From contig NC_134654.1 of the NCBI RefSeq assembly GCF_030463565.1, positions 14,896,202-14,960,201 on the forward strand: a stretch of 64,000 nt of DNA, in the 5' to 3' direction. Made by a program: the position numbers and the translations under genes. The notes under the pieces were generated by a model, which saw only the letters and a list, made by a program, of their open reading frames with translations, was not told the origin of the DNA and made no database searches. Below are positions 19,846 through 34,700 of this stretch, piece after piece (position 1 is the first letter of the stretch; every line of letters begins with the position of its first letter). Source of the DNA: Pelecanus crispus (Eukaryota > Chordata > Aves > Pelecaniformes > Pelecanidae).

Positions 19846-22800
19846 TAATACCCAGACATCTAGGGGAGATCTGGCAATCTTTCTAATAGTAGGAAGTAAA
19901 TAATCACAAAATACAATGGATTTACACCTTGAGATCAGACCTTTCAGTAATTCCGAGACAGCTGTAGCTAATTTTCTTTAATATTAGCCATATTTTTTTC
20001 TCTTTTTTCCCTTGACATTACTTTCAATATGTCATGTGCTGCACATGCCAGGGTATGTCAGTAATGTCACTAATTCAGGGGCATTTTGCTTATTACAGAT
20101 TTATTCTCACAGTTCTTTCCATATGTTCAGATATTGGGAAGCTATTGAATTTACAAGAACATTTTTCCATTAGTCATGAAGAATTCTGGGCAGTTCTAAA
20201 TAGTTACCTTTTTTCTAATGTATTCCAATAATCCCTTGCAAAAGCTAACATGATAGTTATTAGGTTATGGCGTGTATCTGTTAATATTTTGTAGGAATTC
20301 AGAACAATATAAAATACAGCTACATTTTAATGATTTAGTCCTATGTTCATTTATTATGATGGATAGCTATTACAGAGTATTTATTGTAACAGTGCATTCT
20401 TTCTGTAAGATGGGGATAAATGCTTTATGGTGGTAACTCTGATGTTTATGAGGCATATTTAATTCTTGAGCTTAATTCTTTTCGCTCATTTCCTGTATGT
20501 CAAGCACTACAATACTTTAAAGTTTATGGTAACATCTTCCCATCTTTTTGGGAAACCAATAATAATTCTGACTTTTCTGAGAAGTATTTGTAGTTTGCTG
20601 GATTTGTGTAGGCTACATACACAGAACATTTTCACTCGTGGTGAGTTCTTATTTTGGGCAATTTCAAGATCTGTTTTCCTCTTAGTGGTACACTTCTATT
20701 ATCCTAATGAATACCCTATGAATAAGTCATCTTTCCCTGCAATGCATTAATTCCATAATTTCTATTAACCCAACTTTAAATAATTATTTCAATTCTAAAC
20801 AGTTCGTTGTATTTCAAGGCTCACTTATGTTTGCCAGCTTGAATATGGCCATATTTCTGATAACTATGCTGAAACTTTTGAAGTTGTGAAGAGTTCTTTC
20901 TCCCAGCCAAAGGGATCTTGGACTAATTCTGACATGTACTTGGCTAGTAATAACACATCCCAGTTATAGGCACCCAGTTAGTCCTATGCAAGGAAGTATC
21001 TTGAAGTTCAAGGCAAATTTATCATATCATCCTTAAGAACTTATTTATAGCTATCTATTTTTTTTCCTGTGCCTTTTATGTCAAATACTGTAGTAATTTT
21101 CCCATTTGTTTTTTATTCACTCCCATGGAATTGTGAAGATTGGGCCTGCTGCTGACTCATTTCAACATCTGTTCGATAGCACATCATAGATATATTTTGT
21201 ATGAGTTTTCACCTTCATTCCTCAAAAATGCCAGTAACTACATATATTGCAGCGCATACTTGCTTTTGCTGATTCATTTCCACATTGTTTATATCTTCTG
21301 GGTTTCTGGTGAGATTTTCTCTTCCTATCAACTTGGTAGAATTGGAGATCATTCTACCCATGGGCAAAAGCATACTTGTCTAATGATATTTTTTCCCTAC
21401 AGAACATTTGCATATGCCAAGTATTTTAGCTCATAGTGAGTTCTTCTGTGCATGCCTAGATAATTCACAGTTATCAGTACTATCTCAAATATCCCTTCCA
21501 ATTATTCTGTATTTGAAATCTTTTCCATAGCTGGATGAGGCCTTTACAGACACCAGGAAATGAAGAAAGCATTCAAGTCCTTTTTGGCATGGACTGAGAC
21601 CTGCAGAAGATGCCACAGTGCTGTTTAAAAGATGTATGTGTTTTACAGGAACTCTCTGGGTATTACATTTGCACTGGGAAGATTTGAAAAAGCAACTGAA
21701 AACTTCATGAGAAATATAATACAAGCTTCATTTAATTGTTTTCTTAACTGTTGTCTTAAGGAGAAACGCAGGGACAGGAGAAGTGAAAGTAACCAGGACC
21801 TTAAACCCAAATGAGCGGTCTAAACCTGAGCTAGTCATCCTCAGTTCCTCTTCTAGTCAGTGGAGAGAAGGGCATCTCCAAGGGACTTCTTATCAGATCT
21901 AGCTTAGAGGCCTGTTCTTGGGTTAAAGAAATTGCTTTGATTAATTGAAGTTAACTGCATCACAAAAGTATTTTTAGATGGAAAAGCATTTTTTTCCTAA
22001 TTGAGAATTTTTAATTTGACCTAAGAATAGGAACACCTTTGAAGGCTTTTCTGAAATGCCATGTCCTCCCTATTTTGCTGATTATGGGATCTGGGGTCAC
22101 TTTTCCTTATGGGAAGCTGAAGGGAAAGGAAAGAATTGCTGCCAGTGTTCATCACTGAGAAGTTCTCAACACTTACCTTAATGGCTCTTGAAACACTTCT
22201 CTCCTGACCTCACATGTACTTCTAATAATATCCACTGAGGCACATTAGGAACATTCTTTAAGTACAATAATTAAAAAACTTTTCAAGAAATTTTGTCTAT
22301 TAAAGCCCAATGCACACAGCAGCATCCGTATGGAGCTGTGTATCATTACCACAGAAAAATCATAGTCAATGGTTTAGCTAATTTGTTTACTGACTCTCCA
22401 TTCTGTGTGCTATATGTTCACATACATGTGTCCTAGTGCTGCTGAACTCCAGGCCATGTACTCCTGCCTGCATCTCCCTAAGCTAACTCTGTCACCACAC
22501 TGCAGAAAGCTTTTCCCACACTCATACTTGCTGTTCCTGGCACAGAAATGCTCATTCCAAAACCTAACCAGATATTACTGTCTGTATTGGCTAATGGCTA
22601 TAAACAGTACACTGGTTTCTAAACCAGGCACCAACAGACCAAAAATACTGCATCACTACACTGCTGGGGAATACAGCATTGCCATCAGAGTAAGAGCCCA
22701 CAGCTCTGTTCGGCATAAGCAAGACCTCAGGACTAAGGCTTGTCTGGCTTTGTCTGAAGTTGCCTTGCCTCCCGGGATCTTTCTTTTCTTTGGTTAGCTG

Positions 22801-25800
22801 TAACAGCAATTTTTGTAATCACCTGGCTATGCCTGGTTTGTTTTAGTTCTGCTGAAGCTTTGTACAGTATAGACATATTTTTATGCAGCTGCCAGTAACA
22901 AGTAGTCACTCTGCGTAGAATATTGATATGATATTGATATGATATTATGATATTGATGACTCCAGCACCATGATGCAGTGTGGAGGTACAGGCCCTTATT
23001 CTGAATAAGTAAGATACAGAATATAGACATAAATTATATTCTATGTGCAGAAAATACAGAATAAAGGCTGACAGAGAGCATGTGCCTGTACTCTGTTCCA
23101 GCTCCTGGTGTAGGAGTACAGGCCTCAAAGCAGAGAGCTGGTATGTAGCATAGAAGAGTATACATATGGGATCAGAAAAGGGACAGCAGGGATGAACACT
23201 GGACATCTCTAGGCACTAAACAATTCAGCAACAGTCAGTTAAGGAAATGCAGACCTCTGAGTGAGGCAAAACCATTTCTACCAGTAAAAAAAGAGAACGC
23301 AGGAAAGTAACTAGCAATTTTGAATATGCCATATAAGGTAAATTTTAATTTAATGTGGAGTTGCAAACCACTGAAGAAAGAAGAAAGGGTAAAGCATGTT
23401 TAGGAATGTATAATAAGATTGCTAAGCGGTCCCTAGGTGAGGAGGAAGAAACCACCACCAGGACTGGCACTGCAGGCCACAGGCCAAGACGGGCAGGGGC
23501 AGACACTTTTCTGTAATGATCAGATCAGTGGGATTTTTTTTGCTATATGTGCAGAGTCAGTGCTGTAGGATATCATTTGCTGCAAGAACCCAGTTCTCCA
23601 AGGACCTTTTGGCTTGACAGGCTGATCACCCAGGACTGGTATGGATGTGATCATGAATGTGTCCGAGTGAGGGTTTTCTTCCTGAACTCCATACTTTTCT
23701 TCCCTCTGATTTTATCAGCTACTCTCAATACAAACTACACTGAGCTGTGGCTTGTACCTGATTAGTTATTGTGTTGGATAATAGTCTCATGTCATTTTGA
23801 AATAAATAAATAAAATTCTTAAAGCTTTTTCAGCAGTGAAATCTCTAAAGCACCACCAGACCTTCCGGCTAATGTCAGTATTCTGCATTTTTCTTAAATG
23901 TACCCAGCTGCAAGAGTTACCAACTGGCTTGTTCTGAAAACTGAACTTACTTTCCAGATTTTCCAAGGAGGATATTCCAGACGCGGAGACCACCAGGTGC
24001 TTTTTTACAGCAGGAGACATCACTGTCTGTGAAGGTAAACAGTCTGCCTCTTGCCATCCTTCAATAAACCATATGACGGTTAAAAAACAAGACCAGAACT
24101 AACTTCCAAGCTCATGCATATTGGATAAGCCTCATGTATGCTAGTTCCTACACTTACTTGGTGTAGTGTGGAACTGAATTAAACAGTCCCTAAATATAGT
24201 ATTGAAAGCACAGTGTGACCTGCAGTCTGGAACACAGTAGCAGAGACCATGTCCTGAACTTCTAGCCAAGATAGAAAAGTTTTTTAAAAGACGTGGAAGA
24301 GAAAGGAAGAGGAGGTTAAGATGATCTTTTTTTTTCATAGAGTTTGGGGAAAAAAAAACTCGAGGGAGAGGCGCAGAGCACTGAAATTCTTGAAGGAACG
24401 GAGACTTGGTTATACCATGGAAAAACACTATACTGCCAATCTACAGGTTTCCCATAGGTGCTGGTAGGTTATGAGAGACACCAGAATTTGAAAGCCATGA
24501 AAAATGTTTAGTCTCGTGCTGATAATAGTAGACCAAAAATACTATCTGACCGGTTATGACAAATTGTGCACAGTGAGAACTGATCTCTTTCCTTAAATCC
24601 ATAAGATGGAGTCTGTGAGCAAAAATTCCTTCAGGCCTTATGACCAGCCAAACCCTGTGCAGGGAGCCATGACAGTGACTGAGAAAATTCCAGGGCAAGG
24701 ATGCTGTCTGGTCACATCAGAGTATGAAAAACATATTCGATTGCTCTAGTGTGCAGACTGTCTGCAGCCAGGATACAAAACTCCTTGTTTTCAGATGAAA
24801 CTAGGCAGAGGAATGAAGGCCACTGCTGTGGATGTGTGGGAAGAGAACATCAAATAAATAATAATTGCATGGACTGAGGAGTGGTTTTGACCTTGAGCAG
24901 GCAGTGTGTCTGACTTGAACTAGATGTTCTTCTGTTGACACTGTGTTTCTGATTCAAAGGTTTCTGGTTCTTGCATTGTGATCACAGGACTTTTCAAAAA
25001 GTTTTTGAGTCTGAAATTGTTAAGATTATTTTTTTTTTACATTGAAAATGGAAATACCATATGTATCTGCTGCTCCCAGGACCAAACATGGTGCTGACTG
25101 CTTTTTCGAGCAAGAATTTCTGTGCTTTGCAAGGCTTGAAAATATTCATAGTAGTATTATGAATATATGATGGGCTAATCATGAAACAACAGTTCTAGGA
25201 ATAGGTGGAGACTATTCACCGATGGTTATGAAATAGGTATAAACATAGGAATAGAAATGCCAAAAATATCTTTTAGTAGAAACTGTACTGTCAGTATGCT
25301 CAGTGATCTCAAAGCTATCAGAAGAAAATATGAGGAGAATCAATAAAATAAGAATGGGAGTAAACAGAAACAATGGCTGAGGAAAAAAAGGTAAATTTCA
25401 TCTAACTGTGAAAATAATGTTGTCACAGCAAATACCCTGCAATGTCATGTGGCTAAGACAAATGGGGAACACAGGACTTGCTACAGCCTATATGTGCCAT
25501 TATTAGGAGCATAAGAAGCACAGAACTAAAGCACTTCACCTGACTACTGTTAGTATTAAAAATGTCTCTGGCTTTGAGTGCTAGACACATATCCTCTCAA
25601 AGTATATGAAAATCCATATGGCTTTCCATTTCTACTCAAAGGGAGAACTGTATTCTTAGATGTTAGGCAGCCACTGGTTAAAATAGTGAGCTATGCTGTG
25701 AACAAGAATATGGCCATGCATAGGGAGTTCACAACCCCTAGAAATGACAGCTGTAAAGCTAGTACCATCTTTTGGGGGCAGACATGGATTTGAAATCTTT

Positions 25801-28547
25801 GTTTCTTCTTCCTGGGTGAATGCTTTAATCACCAGTGCCCCTAACCATTGCTTTATCTATAGTGTGTTAAAGTCTTGATTCCTCCAATAAACAAACAAAA
25901 CCAAACAAAACTACAAACAAGACATCAAAGAACACCCACCCACTCAATGCTATGTCCAGCATTTCTGAACAATGTGAAATGTAAGTAATGTAAATATATG
26001 TAAGTGCATGTTCATGCTCTCAGATAGCCTCTTGGGTTGAGCACTTCAGGGAATTAAGCCCTAGCTCTCCCTCAAGTTTCAGGTTTGGACAAACACTGTT
26101 CAGCTCTGGTGTCATCTGGGACAGTTCCTGGAGCTCTGCTCTGGACAAAGGAGTTGGGAATGTAGAGACTTTCAGAGCTAGCTGAGGGAGAGTGAGGGAC
26201 TCACTTTTGTTCAAGTTTCCCTGCAGATGACTTACCCTTTCTACGGGATCTACCCTCTGAAACAATTTAGAATTATTCTTGTTTCTATGGTGTTTCCAAT
26301 GGTGCTCTGTAGGTGGCAGTGCAGAATACATTTCTCTGGTGCTTCACCCGATTGAGAGATTTTTGTTTGGAAAGATTTGGGTGTTTTGGTTATTGCAGTC
26401 ACTGTATGTCTGTATTTTTCCAGATGACTCAGGCAGTCTTCCTTTACAACTGTTCATTATTATTAATAGCCATGCTAGCATTTTATTATTACAATCTTAC
26501 ACATTGTTGGTTGTCTAGTTCTTCCAATTCACTCTTTCCTATTCTTGCTCTTACATTACTTGTACCATTGCTCTGGTTCATTTGGGAACAAAGCAAACAA
26601 ATCACTTGGAACTCCTATAAATCCTTCCTTTTTAGTGTGCACTTTTTTTGATATTTCAGCTTCGCATAAAAATGTTTCCAGAACCCAGAAGAAATTAAAT
26701 GAACAACACATCCTGTTCCATTTGACGTAATGTTTTTACATTCCCCTGTGGAAACTGATGTAAATTTCAGGACACCATGACCATTTTGTGTTGGAGAACA
26801 GGTATTTATTCATATCTGTCATTCACTGTGGAGTCGTCTTAGCTAGAAGTGTATACAATGCTTCAAACATTGGCACGTTATACAATTCTGTGGTTTGGAA
26901 ATCTTAAATCATGGGTTCTTTGGCAGGCAACTTCAACTTTCACAGTCAGGAATATGCATCTTGATTCCCGATGTCATTAGCTTCTAGAGCAAGTTAGGTT
27001 TACAAACTATGTCTAAGAGTCTCCTCTTATGCCCTCTTGAATAACCTTCTATCCTTTCCCACCATTGAAAGCTAACACTGTCCTGGTACCTGCAGACCTA
27101 ACCATGAAGTCTTTGTTCCTTGTTACAACACTCCAGTATCAATGACTCTCTACCATTTGTAGACTTGTCATTCTCTCATTGGACATGAAAATTAGAACAT
27201 AGAATTTAGATGACCAGTTACACAGCACGAACAGGAGTACTGAATCTGGTTGTCAAAACTTACAGTTTTAAGACTGATACAATTTTTTGAAACAGCAAAA
27301 AAGGAATGATTTATGGTAAACCATTTGTTTCCCTAGAACCCCAAAGGGGAACATACAACTGTATTGTCAGGTTAACAGATAATATCTCTCTTCAGGAAAT
27401 GTAAAAGTTAGATCACCTACCTAAAGTTGTTATGGTCCTGAAATTGCTGGGAAAGAGGCACATCTGCCTTGCAGATACCAAGAGTGGAAAGCAGCCTGTA
27501 GCACCTGGAAGCACAATATGCCAGCCTGGTCTGTGTTCCAGCACTTAGCTCCCAAGCAAACTTGCTCAAAGATCTGATCCTGACACTTACATACATCATT
27601 CATATTGCTGAACAGTGATTTTTTTAAAGTGGCAAATTCTTTATGGTACCTTTTGCTTGCTTTTGAAGATGACCTATTATTATCATGGAGTTTATACAAA
27701 TGTTTTTATGTGTAAAGTTAATTGAAGGCCAATGACAAGAAATTGAGACAGTCCTACGAACAACTGCAACCGAAGGCAAGATAGAGAGATAGATTTTTTT
27801 TGTACAATTGAATTGATACTGTACTAAGCGCTTTTACATGACTGTCCAGCCTGTTGGACTAGATAGGTCAGGCATGCGAATCGCACTGTAGATGCTATAT
27901 TTACTTGTAAAGTATCACTGTCACATGGCTATACATAGCCATTCTCATTCAGGGCAAGCAGCCTCAACAAAAGCAATGCTCTATGAAATTGCTAAAGGGC
28001 TTTAATCAAACCTGTAATATAAAAATTTACAAAAATATAAAAGAATGCTTTATCTGTACCCAGAGTCTTCATAGCCATAGTAAGTGATTCTATTTTCTCT
28101 ATATTTTAGAACAGAAAACACTTCTATTATGTGTTTTGTCTGCAATTAGGGTTAAAAGCTTTTTATCTATTTTCTTACAGTAGCAACATAATTAAAAGTT
28201 CAGTGTTATATTTTAGCTTATGTTTTGCCTCAAGGCAATATTTGCACTAAAATTTTACTATGTTTTTGCCAATGTAGAGTAATTTTGAATAAAAGGAATT
28301 CAGATTTGGTTAGACCATGCAATGATGAGGAAAACAGACAAACAAACAATATTACCCTGTTTATTAAATAATAATATTAAGCCACTGATTGGAAAGCAAG
28401 CTTCCCACTGCTTCAAGCCTTTGGCATGTGATTACTAGATTTTCTATATATGAAAACATTGTTTTTATACATAAGAATAATTTGAAAAATAATGAATGTT
28501 TATTATGATTACTGTTACTCTCATATGGTCTTTTGTTTCCCTCAGAG
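19846..28547. other. Gene-poor region upstream of DHRS7C
   Basis: No exon of a known gene was recognised on either strand. The 20.0-21.5 kb part is T-rich with faint repeated segments. A small (GATATTGAT)n run lies near 22919-22960 and an A/C-rich run near 25890. The promoter and any non-coding first exon of DHRS7C probably lie here, but I cannot place them. Confidence 0.5.
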
Positions 28548-28701
28548 ATGGGTATTCTTGCTGTACTTGCTCTACCGTTGCTTCTCTTAGGGATCAGTGG
28601 ATTTATTCATATTTACCAGTCAGTCAGGTGGCTATTGTCCAAGTCAGCCGTGCAAAACAAGGTGGTGGTGATCACGGATGCGATCTCTGGACTGGGCAAG
28701 G
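28548..28701 (+). CDS. DHRS7C: DHRS7C coding exon 1
   Basis: The ATG at 28548 begins [18 protein letters not shown], a membrane anchor, and the exon reaches the glycine-rich motif (TDAISGLGK). The donor GTGAGT follows 28701 and the exon ends in phase 1. Just before the ATG, TTTTGTTTCCCTCAG looks like a splice acceptor, so the 5' UTR probably starts in an upstream exon. Confidence 0.9.
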
Positions 28702-31700
28702 GTGAGTTGTCTCATTTCTTCTTGGTGTCAGAGAACAGAAACAGCCAGAGAACCACCCTCTAATAAATGTGCATACATTACCTTGTATATATTCATAACT
28801 GCCTGGATGAAACAGAAGTTAAGAAATATATTTTTAAACAAATCCTGTGATTTTTAAATGTACATTTTTAGTCTCAGCCACAGGGAGTGCTGGTAAACTT
28901 TTAGGAACTGCTGAGCTGTGTATTTATTTAATTCAATAGAACGAGAGGTTTTGTAAGCACATTAAGAGGACTATTATTAGCATGTTGCTACTATGAGATC
29001 TTATTACATAGGCAGTTGCTGCAGGGTAGCAGCAAATCGGTATAAACAGGTGTCACCTTACCCTTTACATGTTCCTTTTCAGCCCTTAAAGACTTCAACA
29101 TTTCCTATTCCCTGTAAACAACAGTGCTCACTCTTCTGTCCCCGTTAATATCTCTGCCCCCTCTATCACCAGTGTTACTCCTCTTCCCTTGACATCCTCC
29201 AGTACCTCCAACTGGGCTGCCTGGCTATATGTAACGGTGGGTTCAGTGGACAGAAGGACAGGGTATGTGGTAATTTATCTATTTATATAAGCTGATTGCA
29301 CGGGTGACCAGCCACTTAGCATATACATCTTGGCTTGTGTTTCCTGCCTACATGGTGCTGCCAGATTAAAGGTACGGGGTCATATATTGCTTATGTACAG
29401 TCCTGCTCTAGGTATCGCTCGAGGGGCAGTAGATGCAAGTGCCTGATAAAGCAAACATAGCTTGAGGCTACGTTTTGGCGTTTTCAATGAAGACTTGCTG
29501 TATGTTGGAAACCTTGCACTCCCAAGCAGAAAATAGATGGGGAAAGGGAATGCTCTTGCAGAATTTTTCCTTAGCAGAACAGAGCAGAGACCTGCAGTAG
29601 AAATACATACTATGCTGGAAAGGAGTGGTCTTTATCAGAGCCTGTTAGGACATGCTATGAAATAATTCTGACCTCCATATCCCACCTGGTCTTTCCCTTT
29701 CCCTGACACACTTCAGTTTCAGTTGAAGATAATATTAGCATGCATTTTCTTGGATTCATTGTATTTCAGTATTTTTATTTGGAGAGGCATGATTTAGAGT
29801 TCTCCAGCTGAGACTGGGTGTCTCATAGAATCATAGGATGCCTGGAGGTTTCTAGAGAAAAGTCCTGCTTGGAGCAGGAACATCATCAGTGCTAGATCTG
29901 GTTGGGTGTGGCTTGAAGCCAAATCTTGGAAACCTCCAAGGATAAAGAACATTTATTGAACATTTCTTCAGGTATCTTGCTCCAGCACTGCATGACCCCT
30001 GGGGAAGATTTTCGTAAGTTCAATTTCCTTCTTAAAATTTTTTTTTGTGACTAGCTGCTGCCTGTCTCTTGAAGCTACAAAGGCAAGCATCTCCCCCCCG
30101 CCCCCGTCCCTGCACCCTTTTTGACATAGATGAAGAAGGAGGTAACTCAAAGCAATTTTATTTTATTATCCTAAACATATCTACTGCCAGTATCCCATAG
30201 GGTGATACTGAGAAGTTATTTGCAGGCTTGAATTATTCCAAATCATGCAGAATTTACTGTGCAGTCCACTCATGCACATGTGATGGCCATTCATCCAGAG
30301 CTTTAAAATACCAGCTGTCTGGCCAGCTGCTGCATATTTGAGCTCTTAAGCAACAGCCAAATTCCTTTTCCCACATGCCAGAATTTCTGGACTAAAGATG
30401 ACATTCATCAAAGTTAAAAAAGAGAAACAAAAACTATCATGATTGAAGATGTCTGCAATGGTTTATGGTTGTTAATTAAACCTGATTCTTGTTTCTTCTC
30501 AGTGCTATAAATCAGAAAAGTCCAGGATAGTTCTAAATGAGAACATTGTTGGTTTCCCTTTTTCCCCTTTTATTGCTGTTCACACAGTAGTCTCATTTTA
30601 TTCACAAGGTTGCCCCAACTGTTATGTTTATAGAAAAAATACTGGTATAGTTGTTCTAGTACTGGCAAATAATCTTTTGGGCTTTAAATCAAAAATCTTT
30701 CTGTGCTAGAAAAAAGAAAATGAAAGACATTCATAAAATTACTGTTGTAAATAATGAAAAAGATTATGTAAATAAAAGTCTCCAGCTGCACAGGTTTACA
30801 AATATAGAAAAGTGGATCCAGAAGTGCTCCCATACAGATACTAAGAGTCTAACATGGGCATTCAGGAAATCTAACATGGGCACATTAGCATAACTGGATT
30901 TGCCTGTGAATATTGAAATCTGAAGAAAATGCTTTTTGGAGGACAGACAGCTATAGCACCAGGGTTGTACTGTTGTCCATTCAACAAAGGTCATAGGAGC
31001 TAAGACAAATCAAACAGACTTGAAAGGCATAAGAGTAATTGTAAGACCATATTCCTGTTCTTCGCATGCTGAATATGTAACTGTCATACAGATTTGATTT
31101 AGGGACCAAATATGGGGGCTCCAAGGCTGAGAGCTTTTTGGAAAACCTAATCAGGAAGAAAGCCATGAGAGGAAAAACAACTCTTAATTTCTAGTCTTAC
31201 CAGCACACATAAACCACGGTCAACTGATTGTCTGGCTGCACCCAAACCAAATCTGTGGTTTGGGGCACAGTGGGCACATCATCAGCTGCATTCTCAGGCC
31301 TAGAGGCAAGACATTATTTATTCCAAGAAAGAAAAGGCAGGCAATTGTGTACTTTTCCTGGTCAGGAGGACAACCTTGACAGATTCCTTGGCTAAAAGCC
31401 AGTTTCAGTTCAGCTGAGCTAGAACATCCACCCTGTAGCAGCCTATAATAGCCAGAGGGATACAACTGACTATTAATTCCTAAAAGATGTCCATAAGATA
31501 TCTATGCTCCATGTTTTTAAACGCCTTTCTTTAGTCAAACTGACAGAACAGTGAGGAATATATTCTCCCTCAACACCACCTAGAGAAGAAAATAGACCAG
31601 ACACATGCTGTCAAGATGATCCAGCCTGGTATTCCATCACATGGATTGAGTGGATCACATACTACCATGAAGACCTAAACTAATGAGTTGGCTGCAGTCT

Positions 31701-34700
31701 TGTAGCTAGTGCTGAGGTGGGATGATGGGTAACATTGACTGCCAGTTCCTCTTGTTATACGAGTCCCCACTTTCAAAAAAGCACAATCATAGTTCACTTA
31801 CATAAGAAAAGGAGAAGAATCCTCCCCAGAGACCTAGCTTAAACTGGGGTGAACCCCTAGCTCAGAATATCCCTGAATAGATGGAGAAAAAGCAGTGCCA
31901 GCCCAGCATACCCAGAAACTTCTCAGTAGCCTTCTCAGGAAGGCTTCAGGGAATGTAGCTGAAAAAGAGGCAGCTCAAGCTCGTCCCTGGTGCCTCTGCT
32001 GACTACTGGGAAGGTCTAATACTCAGGAGTTAAAGATCTTGGGATTGATTACATGTGAGGGAAGAGTCTGTAAAGGAAAGGCCTCTCTCATTGGTGCTCC
32101 ATCTGTAGGTCAGTGGGTAGTAAGTTTCTCTGTATTGCTCTTTCACAAAACTGTAGACAAGTTTCATGTTGCCAAGAGTTTCATGAAGGTAGCGTACAGA
32201 GCTAGTTTTAGTATTTACTAGAGTTGCTTGGTTTCTTCGTTGTACTGCAGCAGACATGAAGATTTGCAAAAGATGCAGTTTGTATTGTAAAAACCTTAAG
32301 CGTATATTTTTGTATGTATTTTTCTTTATAGCAAGTGTGTCTGTGGGTGGAGAAAGTTAAGGAACAAAGATAATCAGAATAATTTTTCTAACTCAAACCC
32401 ATCATCCATTAACTGGCATATTGTTCTTTTCTTAATTAAATTTGTATTAAATCCCATGACTAAACTGTACCATTGTGCTGTAACTGTGCATTATACCATT
32501 ACATTAATTTTTAGTTTATTACTCATATATTATATTATTATATTAGTGCTTCCTTTTTTCTCATATATATTTATTCTTTCAAAATTAATGAATTTTAAAG
32601 CATAAATTCAACATCACTAGCAAAAACAACATCCCATTTCAAGCAAAATAAATAAAATCAGATTGTTGTTATTGTTATTATTTCTTTTGAACACATTTCT
32701 CTCCTAGAATGTTCTCGGGTGTTTCACACAGGAGGAGCAAGGCTTGTGTTGTGTGGCAGGACGCTGGAAAAGTTAGAAGCCTTGTATGATGCTTTAATTA
32801 GTGTGGCAGATCCCAGTATGGTAAGTATATCCTCACTCTGCTTTGAAAATTCACAATTTGAGGTAAACACCTTGTTCATGTACACAAAGTGCTTTTAAAT
32901 CCAATAAAACAAGGTACATGAAACATGATTGATTATTAATGGTGATTTTGATCACCCAGGTAACACACCCAACACAGTCCAGAGAGAGAGAGAGAGAGAG
33001 AACCACCTCTGAAGGTCTTCAGAGCATGATGCCAGAAGTATAAGTCAGAAATCCTGCTCTCTTGAGCTAATTCAAGGCAGTTACTGTAAAGCAACTGAGT
33101 GGTCCTGCATTTTGAATAAGCCATCCAACTAGAAATGCTAGGCAGAATAATTTGCCTGTTAATTTGGATGAAAAGGATCCAAAGTGCTTCATTTAATCAC
33201 AGGAACTATCACCCATTGTCCGCATAATTAGAGTGCTCAAGGAGTGGGAGATGAGTCTAAAGATTGAATTAATTTTGAGTTTCTCCTCTACTTTGAGAGA
33301 AGTCCCAGCTAGAAGGGCATGGGAGCATGTGAATAAGAATGCCCTTTCCTCATTACCACTGACTAGGTCACCATGCAAGTACACATGTAAGGCTGCCCCT
33401 GCTGCCAGTTCTTTGGAAGGTGTTTCTTTGATGCTCATGGGAAAGCTTTCCTTCTGTGACCAACAGATAGCTGACTCATTTCAGGGCACAGATGTTCTTG
33501 AAGGCATCACACAAATTCTACAGCCATTGCTCAGCAGACCAACAAATATTTGCGTTTGACCCTTTTTTTGCATCGAGCTTCATTCATCTGCATAAATAAC
33601 CAGAAAAGTAGTGTGTTCATGTCAGTCTGTGCAGACTCAACTAGGAAAAAAATATTAAGTATGACTAAGGGGTCTGCATTACATCATCGTTGTAATACAG
33701 TAAGAGAAGATACTCAGAGTTCATTCCTCTGTCCCATAGCCGATAAAATCCACATCTTTGCAAAAAATGTACAAATGTAAACATTTGGATAACCTATACC
33801 TGAACAAATCATTCCTACCTTCCAATTGCCCCCCATGTATAAGTAAATTATCTGTCAAAGCACCATATCCTAGACTGTATGGTCAGCAAAGTTCTCCAGA
33901 GGGCTGCTTACAGAAAGACCATAACTTGGAGTTGTAGGAGTCACCCCTGTGTCTATTATCTGTCTCCACTGATTACAAGAGAGACAAACTCAATAGTAGA
34001 GCTCAATGTGTAAAGCTAGTCCAGCTTACCCTTCCCATGGTGTTCTGCCCCATCTGAATTTCAAAATCTATGAATACCCATTGCTGAACTACCTACTTTC
34101 TAGAGTAGGTTAAAAGAACAAATCAAAGTTTTGTGAGAATGATAAAAACACTTTCTTCAGATATCAAGGTAAATTAATTTATAAGACAAGTAAATAGAAA
34201 TACATTTTTATATAACAGGTATCCTTGAAATAATTATTTTCTTTATTAGACATATGCACCAAAGCTCCTACTTCTGGATATCTCAGACATAAACAGCATT
34301 CAAGATGTAGCTAAGGAAATCCTGAATTGCTATGGCTGTGTGGATATACTGATCAACAATGCAAGTATGAAGGTGAAAGGAGCAGTGCAGAGCATCTCAT
34401 TGGAACTTGATAAAAAGATAATGGATGCCAACTATTTTGGACCTATAACATTAACCAAAGGTATCTTAATTTTTTTTCCTGTTTTGCTGTTGCCACTTAA
34501 AGCTTGAGATCCAAGTCATTGGCATCACACTGTTTCATTTGCACTTATTTTTGCCTTCTTCACTATAATCAAAGACAATTCTGTGAAAATCAATGGACTG
34601 AAATTGAGGTGAAGAAGATCAAAATCAGAGTGCCTGGGTTTGGAAATAGATTGGTCAAGAAATATATAAGCAGATGTTTGAAAGACAAACATTTTTCAAA

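Noticed and set aside
28496-28705. 69-codon plus frame overlapping DHRS7C exon 1
   Set aside because: Shifted shadow of the real frame; its protein has no membrane anchor or cofactor motif.
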